Assembly: GCF_001270745.1 (NCBI RefSeq)
Contig: NZ_KQ434753.1
Location: 465,155-529,154, forward strand
Direction of reading: 5' to 3'
DNA length: 64,000 nt
From: Jiangella muralis
Lineage (GTDB): Bacteria > Actinomycetota > Actinomycetes > Jiangellales > Jiangellaceae
The notes under the pieces are model-generated. The model did not search any database. It had not been told where the DNA came from and saw only the letters and a program-made list of their open reading frames with translations. The translations under genes were made by a program, and so were the position numbers. Below are positions 1-9,113 of the stretch, piece by piece; within the stretch, counting starts at the first letter, position 1; each line of letters begins with the position of its first letter.

Positions 1-125
1 AGCGCCCCGAGACCGGCGTCGTCGGCGATGCGCACCGCCGCCCGCAGCACGCGGTCGCGGTTCAGCGGGGCCCGGACCGGACCCGCTTCGGCATCGGCCA
101 CCACGCACATCACCTCGGCTGGCAT
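1..125 (-). CDS. TetR-family transcriptional regulator, N-terminus only (cut by window edge)
   Basis: Reading the minus strand from an ATG at 123-125 gives an open frame to the window edge (41 codons). After a poorly conserved leader it reads NRDRVLRAAVRIADDAGLGA, the typical first helix of a TetR/AcrR DNA-binding domain. A second in-frame ATG at 108-110 is an alternative start. The HTH and ligand-binding domains lie outside the window, so the target and ligand cannot be judged. It starts 18 bp downstream of the stop of the PHP/phosphoesterase gene and reads in the same direction. The family call rests on one helix and is moderately secure. Confidence 0.62.
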   Translation of the reverse strand, partial: MPAEVMCVVADAEAGPVRAPLNRDRVLRAAVRIADDAGLGA

Positions 126-143
126 CGTACAAAACCGGGCCGG

Positions 144-3100
144 CTACCCGGCGTCCACCGCCGTCAGCACGGGCCGGCCCAGCGACGCGGAGAAGGTCCA
201 GACGGAGGCGAAGTCCCAGCCCATGGCCGCGTACGTCGCCTGGGTAGCGGCCTCGACGGCGGTGCGGGTGGCGCCGTTGAGGGTGTCCGCACCGGTCGCC
301 GGCACCGACTGGGTCCTGGCGTCCACTGTCTCCGCCGCGGCGTTGCCGGTCAGCGTCGCGGTGTTCCCGGCCAGCACGCGGGCGACGACGCGGTGGGCGT
401 ACCCGGTGGCGACGACGCGGGAGTTGAGCGCCATGCTGTCCCGCAGCGTCGTGCCGGTGTAGGCGTAGCCGCTGATCCCGCCCGCGTTCGCGTTGCCCAC
501 CACCTCGATGTGGCCGGTGGCGTAGGTGCGCTCGGTCAGCGAACCGGCGCCGGTGATGCCGGCCACCCCGCCCGCCTGCCGCCCGGCGACGGCGTAGACG
601 GAGGCGGTCGAGTAGCTGTCGCGCAGTTGTCCGTACGAGTACCCGACCACGCCGCCCACGGTCGAGCCGCCGACCATCAGGCCGGACGTCGTCACGCGCT
701 CGACGACGCCGCGGCTGGTGTCGGCCAGGATCCCGACGTTCGAGCCGGCGGTCTCCACCGCAGCGTCGTCGACGGCCAGGTCGTGCACGCGGCCGCCCGC
801 GGCGACCAGCGGGAACAGCCCGCCCGTCGACGACGTGAAGCCGGTCAGCCGGTGCCCCGCCCCGTCCAGCTCGCCGGAGAACCCGGTCCGCGCGACGGTG
901 AGCCCGGGGTGCCCGCTCAGGTCGAGGTCGGCCGCCAGCCGGTAGCGCTGGTCCGGGAACGCGGTGAGCTGCGCCAGTTCGGCCACGGAGGACACCAGGT
1001 AGGCGCCGTCGGCGTCCCGCGGCAGCGACGGCACGCCCGGCTCGCCCGTGCCCGGCGGCACGTCCTCCGGCACCGACCGCAGCACCGGCCGGCGCCCGTC
1101 CGCGGACCAGGTCCAGACGGTGTCGAGGTCCCAGCCGAGCGTGTCGCGGAAGAATGCCGGGTCCTGCACCTGCGCGGTCGTCGCCGAGGCGCCCGCGAGG
1201 TTGTCCGCGGCCGGCGGGTCCAGCACGGCGGGCACCTGCGCGACGAGGCTCTCGACGGCCCAGTTGCCGGCCAGGGACGCGGTGTTGCCGGCCAGCACCC
1301 GGCCGAGCACGCGGTGGGCGTATTCGGGCGCCGTCACGGTCGGGTTCAGGGCGACGGAATCGCGCAGCACGGTGCCGGTGTAGCCGTAGCCCGCGACGCC
1401 GCCGGCGTTCCGGGTCGACGCGCCCACCGGCCCGGCCGCGTAGACCCGCTCCGTCGTCGACCCGGCCAGCGCGACACCGACCACGCCGCCGGCCTCGGTC
1501 CCGTAGCTCTGCACCCGCGCCGTCGAGTACGCGTCGCGCAGCACGCCCGCGTTGTCGCCGACGATGCCACCGGCCCGCGAACCGGCCGTGACCAGGCCGG
1601 TCGTGTAGACCCGCTCGACGGTGCCCGAGTTGGTGTCGGCCACGATGCCGCCCCGCGCGGTTACCGTCGCGACGTCGGCGCCGACGATCGCGAGGTCGTG
1701 CACAGCGCCTTCGTTGACGCCGAACAGCCCGCCGCTCGTGCTGGTGAGACCGGTCAGCGTGTGCCCGTCGCCGTCCAGGTCGCCGGAGAACGCCTCGACC
1801 CGCGCGACGACGCCGGTGAGGTCGAGGTCGGTGGTCAGCCGGTACGACGCGGCCGGGTCGGTCCCGATCTTGCCGAGGTCGTCGGCGGAGTCCAGCAGGT
1901 ACGGGTCATCGGCGGTGCCCGAACCGGCCAGCGCCTCCCGCAGGACCACCGCCGGGCGCAGTTCCTTGCCCTTGCGCGGGCTGTCCCAGAAGTGCACCCG
2001 CACCGTGTCGTGCGCGCCGGCGGTCAGCGGCGGGTCGAACGCGACCCACTGCTCGGCGCCGCGCTCGTCGAGGTCCACCTCCACCAGGCGCGTGTCCAGC
2101 ACCTCGCCGCCCGCGTCGGAGCGGACCGCCTCGACGGTGACCGTGCGCGGCGCGCCCGGGTGGCTGATCAGCCCGACCCCGTCGAGCGCCGCGTGGCTGA
2201 CGTCCCACGACCCCGACGGCCGGGCCAGCACCGCCCGGTCGACCAGCCGGCCGTCCACCGTGTACGTCGACAACTCCAGGCCACGCCGGGTCGCCTGCAG
2301 GGCCGTGCCCATCTGGCTGTCCTCGTCGTCGACGACCTCGGTCCACGGCTGCTCCGTCGCGGTCCCGAAGGAGGGACCGGCCGGGCCGAGCGTCAGGAAC
2401 GTCGTGCCATCGACGACGCCGCGCGCGTAGACGTCGTCGTGTCCGCCGACGTACAGGTCGACGCCGAGCCGGCTGAACAGCGCCGCGACCTGCTGCCGCC
2501 GCGCGTTCTGGCCCGGCCCGGGCGTCCCGGCGCTGCCGAAGAACGCCTCGTGTCCGACGACGACCGTCCACGGCTTGCTCGCGGCGTGGACGTCGTCGAC
2601 CAGCCAGTCCAGCTGGTCGTCGAGGTCCTGCGTGGTGTTCAGCACCGCCACGTGCACGTCGCCGCGGTCGAACGAGTAGGTCGTCTCGCCCGCCGGGCCG
2701 CCGCCGGGTAGCGCGTACATGCTGGACGTGATCGCGTTGCGGTCCGGCGAGACCAGGTTGTACTCCAGGTCGCCGTCGCTCTCGGCGTCGCCCACCACCG
2801 GCGCGACCTGCAGGTCCAGGCCGGCGTAGGCGTGGTCGAAGACATCTTCCCAGTACTCGCGGTGCACGCCGCGGGCGACGAGGTCGCCGGTCTGCACGAC
2901 GGTGTCGCCGCCCGGCACCCGCTCGCGGATCGCGGCCAGCGCGCGGCGCCACAGCCCCAGCTCCTCCGGCGAGCGGGACGCCGCGGCGAGGTCGCCGAGC
3001 AGGTAGACCGGCCGGTTCTGCTGCCCGCCCGCGACGAACGAGCCGCGCACGTCCGACCACGCGGCCTCGTCCTGCGCGCGAGGCGCCGCGCCGTCCACCG

Positions 3101-4877
3101 CCACGCCGAACCGGTACTCGTAGCGAGTGGTGTCGCGCAGCCCGGTCAGCGCGAACTCGTGGCTGCGCAGCGGCTGGCCGGTGACGGTGTCCTGGTAGAC
3201 GTCGCCGGGCTTGCCGATGGTGTTCAGCTCGTACGTGGTGTCGCCGGTGGACGTCAGCACCGGGGCGCTGCGCCAGGTGCGGTGCCCGGCCGGACGGACC
3301 TGCGCGTACACCGTGCCGACGGTCGCGTCGGTGCTGACGCTGAGGCCGGCGGTCCCGGACTCGGCGCCGACGGTGGCGACGCTGCCGAAGAACTGGAAGA
3401 CGCCGGCCGGGTCGGCGCCGTCCTGGTCGACCCGCAGGCGCTGCAACTCGGCGCCGACGTTGCCCGCGCCGTCCGTCGCCTTCACGACGACGACGTGGTC
3501 GGAGTAGCCGCGCACGGTGAACGCACCGCCCTCGACCGGGATCTGGCCGTTGTCGTCCCACACCTCGTAGGTGACGGCGGGCGTCGCGCCGCTGTCGTCC
3601 GTCGCGGTCACCGCAGGCAGCGCGACGGTGTCGCCGTAGGCCACGGTCGTGGGCGTGGCCGGGTCGACCTCGATGGCCGGCGCGTAGTCGGCGCCGCGAG
3701 TCGTCTCGCCGACCCAGACCGGCGCGGACACGACGACGTCGCCGTCGGCCTGCGTCGCCACGACGTAGAAGTAGTCGCCGTCGGCGGCCGGCAGCTCCGG
3801 CGTCACCCACACCTCACGGCCGGACACCGCGGGCGCCTCGTACGCCAGCACACCGCCGTTCGTCCGCACCCGCACGGAGGTGAACGCGTCGGCGCCGTCG
3901 GGGTCGGTGAGGCCGATGTCCAGCGCGACCGAACCGGTGTCCGCCGGCAGGATCGAGCCCATCAGGCGCCCGTTCGCGCCGAACTCCAGCACGGTGTTCT
4001 GGTCCTGGGTCGAGTACATGCTGCGTTCGCGCATCGCCCGGTAGACGCCGTCGCGGCTCTTCTCCGCGGCCCAGACCCCGGTGATCGACTCGTCGCCGGT
4101 CACCCAATTCGCGCCGTGCTCGTCGCCGTTCCACACCGGCGCCAGGTGCCAGCCCTCGTCCAGCGCGATCTGGAACTGGGCCAGGTTGGTCGCGTTCTTC
4201 ACCTCGATCAGGTCGACGCGGTCGTCGACCTCCGGGTCCAGGTGCGCGAACGCGGCGAAGTCGCCCTTGCCGGCCGGGTCCGGGTGGTTGAACTGCGCGA
4301 TCGCCTTGGGATCCTGCTTGAGCCGGGCGTAGAACGTCGGCAGGTCGTACTTGAGGTCGCCGGTGGCCGCGCCGAACGACAGCGAGTCGCCCTCGCTGCG
4401 CGCCGTCGTGAACCAGTCGGTGTTGAACAGGTTCATGTGGCCGGAGGTGTCGTACCAGGTGATCTCCTCGGCGGGGAGCGTCACCAGGTCGTCCTGCTCG
4501 GCGTTGAACGCGTCGGACTCCTCGTGCAGGTAGCGCCACTCGTCGGACACGGCGTCGCGCCAGTCGGTGGTGAAGTCGTCACTGTTGCGTCGGTCGTAGA
4601 GCACGTCGTGCTCGGACACCGTGAAGAAGTCTGCGTCGCTCTCCGCGGCCACGTGCTCGAACGCGTCCCGCGGCGTCTCGACGCCGTCGCTGACCTCGGT
4701 GTGCGCGTGGAACTCGCCCGTGTACCAGGTGCGGTCCAGGTAGGTCGGCCGGTCCTCCGCCGCGGCCGCCGGACCCGGTGGCAGCACCGGCAGGGCCGCC
4801 GCCGAGACGGCGAGGACGGCCAACGCGGATACCAGCCGGACACGGGTGGATCGGGCGGATCGGACGGAGAGCGACAC
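144..4877 (-). CDS. Secreted multidomain protein: PHP/CehA-like, metallophosphoesterase and GLUG repeats
   Basis: The product is about 1577 residues. I chose GTG 4877 because GAGGAG lies 7 bp upstream (4884-4889); a GTG at 4913 would add 12 residues. It begins with an Arg-rich n-region, a hydrophobic core and an AAAA cleavage site, so it is exported. A PHP/CehA-McbA-like domain follows (FHAHTEVSDG, SEHD, FNHPDP), then Ig/FN3-like spacers. A calcineurin-like phosphoesterase region follows (TGDLVARG, GDAESDG in place of GNHE, VVGHEAFFG, GGHDD). Two homologous units of roughly 250 residues at the C-terminus contain GLUG-type motifs (GGIVADT, GGIVGDN, GGVAGYG). The PHP and phosphoesterase folds suggest extracellular phosphoester hydrolysis, and GLUG units occur in surface proteins. 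The substrate is unknown. Confidence 0.85.
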   Translation of the reverse strand: MSLSVRSARSTRVRLVSALAVLAVSAAALPVLPPGPAAAAEDRPTYLDRTWYTGEFHAHTEVSDGVETPRDAFEHVAAESDADFFTVSEHDVLYDRRNSDDFTTDWRDAVSDEWRYLHEESDAFNAEQDDLVTLPAEEITWYDTSGHMNLFNTDWFTTARSEGDSLSFGAATGDLKYDLPTFYARLKQDPKAIAQFNHPDPAGKGDFAAFAHLDPEVDDRVDLIEVKNATNLAQFQIALDEGWHLAPVWNGDEHGANWVTGDESITGVWAAEKSRDGVYRAMRERSMYSTQDQNTVLEFGANGRLMGSILPADTGSVALDIGLTDPDGADAFTSVRVRTNGGVLAYEAPAVSGREVWVTPELPAADGDYFYVVATQADGDVVVSAPVWVGETTRGADYAPAIEVDPATPTTVAYGDTVALPAVTATDDSGATPAVTYEVWDDNGQIPVEGGAFTVRGYSDHVVVVKATDGAGNVGAELQRLRVDQDGADPAGVFQFFGSVATVGAESGTAGLSVSTDATVGTVYAQVRPAGHRTWRSAPVLTSTGDTTYELNTIGKPGDVYQDTVTGQPLRSHEFALTGLRDTTRYEYRFGVAVDGAAPRAQDEAAWSDVRGSFVAGGQQNRPVYLLGDLAAASRSPEELGLWRRALAAIRERVPGGDTVVQTGDLVARGVHREYWEDVFDHAYAGLDLQVAPVVGDAESDGDLEYNLVSPDRNAITSSMYALPGGGPAGETTYSFDRGDVHVAVLNTTQDLDDQLDWLVDDVHAASKPWTVVVGHEAFFGSAGTPGPGQNARRQQVAALFSRLGVDLYVGGHDDVYARGVVDGTTFLTLGPAGPSFGTATEQPWTEVVDDEDSQMGTALQATRRGLELSTYTVDGRLVDRAVLARPSGSWDVSHAALDGVGLISHPGAPRTVTVEAVRSDAGGEVLDTRLVEVDLDERGAEQWVAFDPPLTAGAHDTVRVHFWDSPRKGKELRPAVVLREALAGSGTADDPYLLDSADDLGKIGTDPAASYRLTTDLDLTGVVARVEAFSGDLDGDGHTLTGLTSTSGGLFGVNEGAVHDLAIVGADVATVTARGGIVADTNSGTVERVYTTGLVTAGSRAGGIVGDNAGVLRDAYSTARVQSYGTEAGGVVGVALAGSTTERVYAAGPVGASTRNAGGVAGYGYTGTVLRDSVALNPTVTAPEYAHRVLGRVLAGNTASLAGNWAVESLVAQVPAVLDPPAADNLAGASATTAQVQDPAFFRDTLGWDLDTVWTWSADGRRPVLRSVPEDVPPGTGEPGVPSLPRDADGAYLVSSVAELAQLTAFPDQRYRLAADLDLSGHPGLTVARTGFSGELDGAGHRLTGFTSSTGGLFPLVAAGGRVHDLAVDDAAVETAGSNVGILADTSRGVVERVTTSGLMVGGSTVGGVVGYSYGQLRDSYSTASVYAVAGRQAGGVAGITGAGSLTERTYATGHIEVVGNANAGGISGYAYTGTTLRDSMALNSRVVATGYAHRVVARVLAGNTATLTGNAAAETVDARTQSVPATGADTLNGATRTAVEAATQATYAAMGWDFASVWTFSASLGRPVLTAVDAG

Positions 4878-5261
4878 CTGCGACTCCTCGGGACGGACGG
4901 CGCGAATCGGCACGAAGCCGTCCGCCAGGGTGCCCGGCCCGGATGACCGCCGCCTGGTGTCCGAGGCGACGGAAGGTGACGGTGCGGTGAACTACCGGCC
5001 GGTAGACACCCGGCCCGCCCGTGATCAACCACGCCCGAACGTGTCCGAATTGTGGGCCGACGTTTCCGTCCCGTAACGATTCGAGTACGTGACGCAGCGT
5101 GTCGATCACGCCGGGAGACCGGCAAGAGTGCAGGTCAACGCGGTACCACTCCCCAAGAAGCGCGCCGACGAGATCTTTGCGGAGACACCAGAGTTGCGAA
5201 AGAGGTCCAACCTCTCGTTATGGTGTGCCCTCAATAGAGGTTGGACCACTTGGAGAAGCCG
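4878..5261. other. Divergent intergenic region between the PHP protein and the peptide operon
   Basis: This 384-bp gap separates the minus-strand secreted protein from the plus-strand peptide operon, so it must hold both promoters. Apart from the operator-like palindromes and weak promoter at 5194-5250 I see no further structure and no ORF with coding character. Confidence 0.6.
5194..5250 (+). promoter_or_regulatory. Candidate promoter with two inverted operator-like sites for the peptide operon
   Basis: AGAGGTCCAACCTCT (5201-5215) and AGAGGTTGGACCACT (5236-5250) are near-identical 15-mers in opposite orientation, each containing GGTCCAACC on one strand. A weak promoter (TTGCGA at 5194, TATGGT at 5219, 19-bp spacer) would place the first site between -35 and -10 and the second just after the start point, a repressor-like layout. 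The GntR/UTRA regulator encoded at the end of this operon is the obvious candidate ligand. The sites are seen; the pairing with the regulator is inferred. Confidence 0.5.
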
Positions 5262-6464
5262 ATGCAGAAACCAGGCGTGCGCTACCGGGGCTACCGCAGT
5301 TTCGACTACCTCGAGCCGCACACCGACTTCCGCGTCTTCGACCTCGCCCAGGAGATCGGCCGCGTACCGGCGTACGACCTCGGGCTGGACGAGGAGCAGG
5401 CGCGGCGGGTGACGGAGATCCTCGGCCGCGAGCACGTCATCTCCCTGCACGAGCACCCGAAGATCCTCACGACCGACCCGTCGTTGCTGAAGGAGTACAA
5501 CGGCACCGGCCGCAACGCGTTCGGGTTCGAGGGGATCGCCCGGTCGGGCATGACCGCGTTCTTCGACAACTTCATGAACGGCACCAACACCGTGACGTCC
5601 GAGCACGGCTGGAAGTGGAACGACGTCGTCTTCGACCTCGGCCTGCGCTTCGCCGACGTCGCGCAGCAGAACCACGTCGTCCTCGCCCGCACGGTCGCCG
5701 ACCTGGAGCGGGCCAAGGCGGACGGGCGCATCGCGATGGTCGCCGGGCTCGAGGCCGCGACCGCGATCGAGAACGAGCTCGACCGCCTCGACGTCCTCTA
5801 CGGGCTCGGCGTGCGGCAGATGGGCATCGCCTACTCGATGGCCAACCAGCTCGGCGCCGGGCTGGCCGAGCCGCAGGACGGCGGGCTCACGCTGTTCGGT
5901 GGCCGCGCCGTCGAACGGATGAACACGCTCGGCATCGCCATCGACATCTCGCACTCGTCGGACCGCACCAGCCGCGACGTCATCGAGCGCTCGTCGGTGC
6001 CGGTGTTCATCACGCACGCCGGTGCACGCACGGTCTGGCCGACCAACCGGATGAAGCCGGACGACGTCATCGTCGCCTGCGCCGAGCGGGGCGGCGTCAT
6101 CGGCATCGAGGCGGCGCCGCACACGACGCTGTCCGAGGCCCATCCCGAACACTCGCTGGAGTCGGTCATGGACCACTTCCAGTACTGCGTCGACCTGGTC
6201 GGCATCGACCACGTCGCGTTCGGGCCCGACACCAACTTCGGCGACCACGTCGGGCTGCACGACTCCTTCACCGGGCACCTCAGCATCGCCGGCGCGCACG
6301 GGCACGTGGATCACCCGCGGGTCCCGTACGTCGCCGGCGTCGAGAACCCGGCGGAGAACTTCACCAACATCGTCGGCTGGCTGGTCAAGCACGGCTGGTC
6401 CGACGACGACATCAGCAAGGTCATCGGTCTGAACATCCTGCGCGTACTCAAGGAGGTCTGGTGA
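5262..6464 (+). CDS. Membrane dipeptidase, peptidase M19 family (first of two paralogs)
   Basis: This 400-residue product is a zinc-dependent M19 (renal dipeptidase-like) hydrolase expected to cleave dipeptides. The start ATG 5262 has GGAG 6 bp upstream; a TTG at 5241 would add seven residues but lies inside the operator-like region. Motifs are VISLHEHP (where classical M19 has HxD this has HxH), the Glu-containing AGLEAATAIENE, IDISHSSD, ITHAGAR and GIDHVAFGPD. No signal peptide is visible, so it is probably cytoplasmic. It opens a tightly coupled operon: its TGA overlaps the GTG of the next gene. A close paralog closes the operon at 14066. Confidence 0.88.
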   Translation: MQKPGVRYRGYRSFDYLEPHTDFRVFDLAQEIGRVPAYDLGLDEEQARRVTEILGREHVISLHEHPKILTTDPSLLKEYNGTGRNAFGFEGIARSGMTAFFDNFMNGTNTVTSEHGWKWNDVVFDLGLRFADVAQQNHVVLARTVADLERAKADGRIAMVAGLEAATAIENELDRLDVLYGLGVRQMGIAYSMANQLGAGLAEPQDGGLTLFGGRAVERMNTLGIAIDISHSSDRTSRDVIERSSVPVFITHAGARTVWPTNRMKPDDVIVACAERGGVIGIEAAPHTTLSEAHPEHSLESVMDHFQYCVDLVGIDHVAFGPDTNFGDHVGLHDSFTGHLSIAGAHGHVDHPRVPYVAGVENPAENFTNIVGWLVKHGWSDDDISKVIGLNILRVLKEVW

Positions 6465-8113
6465 AGGGCACGATCGGACGCATCCGCAAGGCCGGCGCGG
6501 CGCTCGCCGTCGCGACGATGATCGCGGTGACGGGCTGCTCGCTCAACGAGAGCGGTGACTCCACCAGCGGCTCGGGGAGCACGGACGGCTCGGGCGAGCA
6601 GGCCGGTGGCGCCACGCTGCGCATCGGCACCACGACGGACATGGAGAACTTCAACCCGCTGCAGTCGCTGTCGAAGACGGACAGCTGGATCCTCAACGCC
6701 ACCTACCCGACGCTGCTGCGCATCGACGAGAACGCGCAGAAGGTGCCGGAGCTGGCCGAGGAGTACACCACCGAGGCCGACGGCAGCGTCGTCGTGTTCC
6801 ACCTGCGCGACGACTTCGAGTGGTCCGACGGCACGCCGGTGACGGCGAAGGACGTCGCGTTCACCGCCCAGGCGATCATGGACTACCAGCTGGGCAACGT
6901 CGCGGCGAAGCTCACCTGGGTCACCGGCATCGAGGTGCGCGACGACCAGACCGTCGCGTTCACGCTGAGCGAGCCGTACGCCCCGTTCGCCGAGGGCCTC
7001 GGGTTCTGGATGCGGATCGTGCCCGAGCACATCTTCAGCCAGGCCGGTGACCTCTCGCAGTTCGCCAACGACACCGACTGGGTCGGCGCCGGCGCGTACA
7101 TCCTCGACTCGGCCACCAAGGGCCAGCGGTACACCCTGAAGGCGAACGAGAACTACCCGTACGCCCCCGAGGGCGGCGCCGCCGTCGAGACCGTCGAGTA
7201 CGTCGTCTACCCCGACATCAACACGATGATCCTGGCGCTGCGCAACGGCGACATCGACCTCATGGGCTCGCCGGTCCCGGTGTCCGCGGTGGCCTCGCTG
7301 GAGGGCGAGGAGAACATCGAGGTCGAGACGGTCGGCTCGCTCGGCTTCGCGCATCTCACCTACAACATGCAGAACCCGGTGCTGGCCGACCAGGCGGTGC
7401 GGCAGGCGCTGTCGATGGTGGTCGACAGCAAGTCGATCATCGAGACGATCCTGCAGGGCGACGGCCAGGAGATGGTCGGCCCGATCTCGCCGGTCTTCGC
7501 CGACTACGACAACACCGACCTCGAGGCGTACCCGTTCGACCCCGAGGGCGCCCGCGCGCTGCTCGAGGGCGCCGGCTACACCGACGCCAACGGCGACGGC
7601 ATCCTCGACGACCTGGCCTTCGAGATGGTCTGCGACCAGTCCAACGCCAACCTCACCCGGGTGGCCGAGGTGGTCCGCGACGACGCCGCCGAGGCGGGCA
7701 TCCAGATCGACCTCGCCTGCATCGAGCGGAACACGTTCCTCAGCCGGACCCGCGGCGGCGAGTACGACATCGACCTGTCGCAGTGGGGTGTCTTCGACAA
7801 CCCGATGGACCAGCTGCGCAGCACCTACCTGTCGTCCAACCCGGGCGGGATCAACTACAACCTGGTCGCCGACCCGGAGCTGGACGCCCTGGTGAACGAC
7901 GCCGCGGTGACGGCCGACGTGGACCAGTTCGTGGAGAAGATCAAGGGCATCGACGCCTACGTGCACGACCAGGCGCTGCTGACCCCGCTGTACGTGGAGA
8001 ACTTCCGCTTCGCGTACCGCGGTGACCGGTTCACCGGCTTCGACCCGTCGCCGTCGGACCTGCTCGGCATGGTCACCGGCTACTCGCTGTCCCAGGTCAC
8101 GACGGTCGACTGA
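6461..8113 (+). CDS. Peptide ABC transporter substrate-binding lipoprotein (SBP family 5)
   Basis: The 550-residue protein starts at GTG 6461, overlapping the dipeptidase stop, with AAGGAGG immediately upstream. It has a lipoprotein signal (hydrophobic core ending VTGC), a Ser/Gly/Thr-rich linker, then a family-5 extracellular binding domain (LRIGTTTDMENFNPLQ, FHLRDDFEWSDGTPVTAKDV, VRQALSMVVD). Length and motifs match DppA/OppA-type proteins. It should capture oligopeptides or related solutes outside the membrane and deliver them to the permeases at 8160 and 9110. The ligand cannot be read from the sequence. Confidence 0.9.
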   Translation: MKGTIGRIRKAGAALAVATMIAVTGCSLNESGDSTSGSGSTDGSGEQAGGATLRIGTTTDMENFNPLQSLSKTDSWILNATYPTLLRIDENAQKVPELAEEYTTEADGSVVVFHLRDDFEWSDGTPVTAKDVAFTAQAIMDYQLGNVAAKLTWVTGIEVRDDQTVAFTLSEPYAPFAEGLGFWMRIVPEHIFSQAGDLSQFANDTDWVGAGAYILDSATKGQRYTLKANENYPYAPEGGAAVETVEYVVYPDINTMILALRNGDIDLMGSPVPVSAVASLEGEENIEVETVGSLGFAHLTYNMQNPVLADQAVRQALSMVVDSKSIIETILQGDGQEMVGPISPVFADYDNTDLEAYPFDPEGARALLEGAGYTDANGDGILDDLAFEMVCDQSNANLTRVAEVVRDDAAEAGIQIDLACIERNTFLSRTRGGEYDIDLSQWGVFDNPMDQLRSTYLSSNPGGINYNLVADPELDALVNDAAVTADVDQFVEKIKGIDAYVHDQALLTPLYVENFRFAYRGDRFTGFDPSPSDLLGMVTGYSLSQVTTVD

Positions 8114-8159
8114 CCGTCCGTCCACAGCCACCACACATCGGGAGGGTGGGTAGCACACG

Positions 8160-9113
8160 GTGTTGAGGTATGCCGCGAGTCGGCTGTTCCGCGCGATCCT
8201 GACCATCTGGATCGCCGTGACGGTGACGTTCTTCCTGCTGCGGCTGCTGCCGGCGGACCCCACCCTCCTGGTGGTGGAGGGCGACATGACTCCGGAGATG
8301 CAGGACGCGCTCCGGAGTCAGTACGGCCTGGACCAGCCGATCCTCCAGCAGTACGTGCTCTACCTGGGCCAGCTGGTCCAGGGCAACCTGGGTGTCTCGT
8401 TCCGGCAGCTGGTGCCGGTCAGCGAGCTGCTGCTGAACCGGCTGCCGTGGACACTGCTCCTCGCCGGCTCGGCGTTCGTGCTGACGCTGCTGATCGGCAT
8501 CCCGCTCGGCGTGAAGGCGGCCGTCGGACGCGGCGGCACGGTCGACCGCGGTGTGCAGTTCTTCGGCATCACGTCGAACGCGCTGTTCATCCCCAGCGTC
8601 GCGATCCTGCTGCTGGTGGTGTTCGGGTCGAACCTCGGCTGGTTCCCGATCGGGCAGGCCATCGACCCGGACACCCGCGGGCTGGCGGCGTACGCGTCGC
8701 TGCTGCACCATCTGGCGCTGCCGCTGTTCTCGCTGGTGCTGGTCCAGCTCGGGCCGTACGCGCTGACGCTGCGGACGAACATGGTCGAGGTGCTCGGTGA
8801 GGACTACATCACCAGCGCCCGGTCGCGCGGGCTCACGCACCGCCGGGTGGTGTGGCGGCACGCGCTGCGCAACGCGGTGCTGCCGGCGCTGATGCTGATG
8901 GGCCTGCAGCTCGGCACGCTGATCGGCGGCGCCGTGCTGACCGAGACGGTGTTCGCCTATCCGGGCGTCGGCCGGCTGATCTTCGAGTCGGTGCAGCAGC
9001 TGGACTTCCCGGTGCTGCAGGGCGCGTTCGTCATCCTCGCGGTGACGGTGGTGCTGGCCAACCTGCTCACCGACCTGCTCTCGATGGTTCTCAACCCAAG
9101 GATCCGCACATGA
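8160..9113 (+). CDS. Peptide ABC transporter permease, DppB type
   Basis: 317 residues from GTG 8160, preceded by a GGGAGGG-like ribosome site. It has the DppB/OppB N-terminus (a first membrane helix, then RLLPADPT and a YGLDQPILQQY segment), about six membrane helices, and the EAA-type cytoplasmic loop near YITSARSRGLTHRRVVWRHA that contacts the ATPases. The 46-bp gap after the binding protein is the longest inside the operon. Its TGA overlaps the ATG of the second permease. Confidence 0.92.
   Translation: MLRYAASRLFRAILTIWIAVTVTFFLLRLLPADPTLLVVEGDMTPEMQDALRSQYGLDQPILQQYVLYLGQLVQGNLGVSFRQLVPVSELLLNRLPWTLLLAGSAFVLTLLIGIPLGVKAAVGRGGTVDRGVQFFGITSNALFIPSVAILLLVVFGSNLGWFPIGQAIDPDTRGLAAYASLLHHLALPLFSLVLVQLGPYALTLRTNMVEVLGEDYITSARSRGLTHRRVVWRHALRNAVLPALMLMGLQLGTLIGGAVLTETVFAYPGVGRLIFESVQQLDFPVLQGAFVILAVTVVLANLLTDLLSMVLNPRIRT

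Noticed and set aside
150..1900. Tandem DNA duplication as a mobile or recombination repeat
   Set aside because: The similarity reflects two homologous GLUG protein units inside one gene, diverged at DNA level.
393..2711. Long plus-strand open frame (772 codons) antisense to the PHP/GLUG gene
   Set aside because: It is the shadow of the GC-rich real gene: Arg/Gly/Ala-rich without domains, while the minus strand has clear motifs and a signal peptide.
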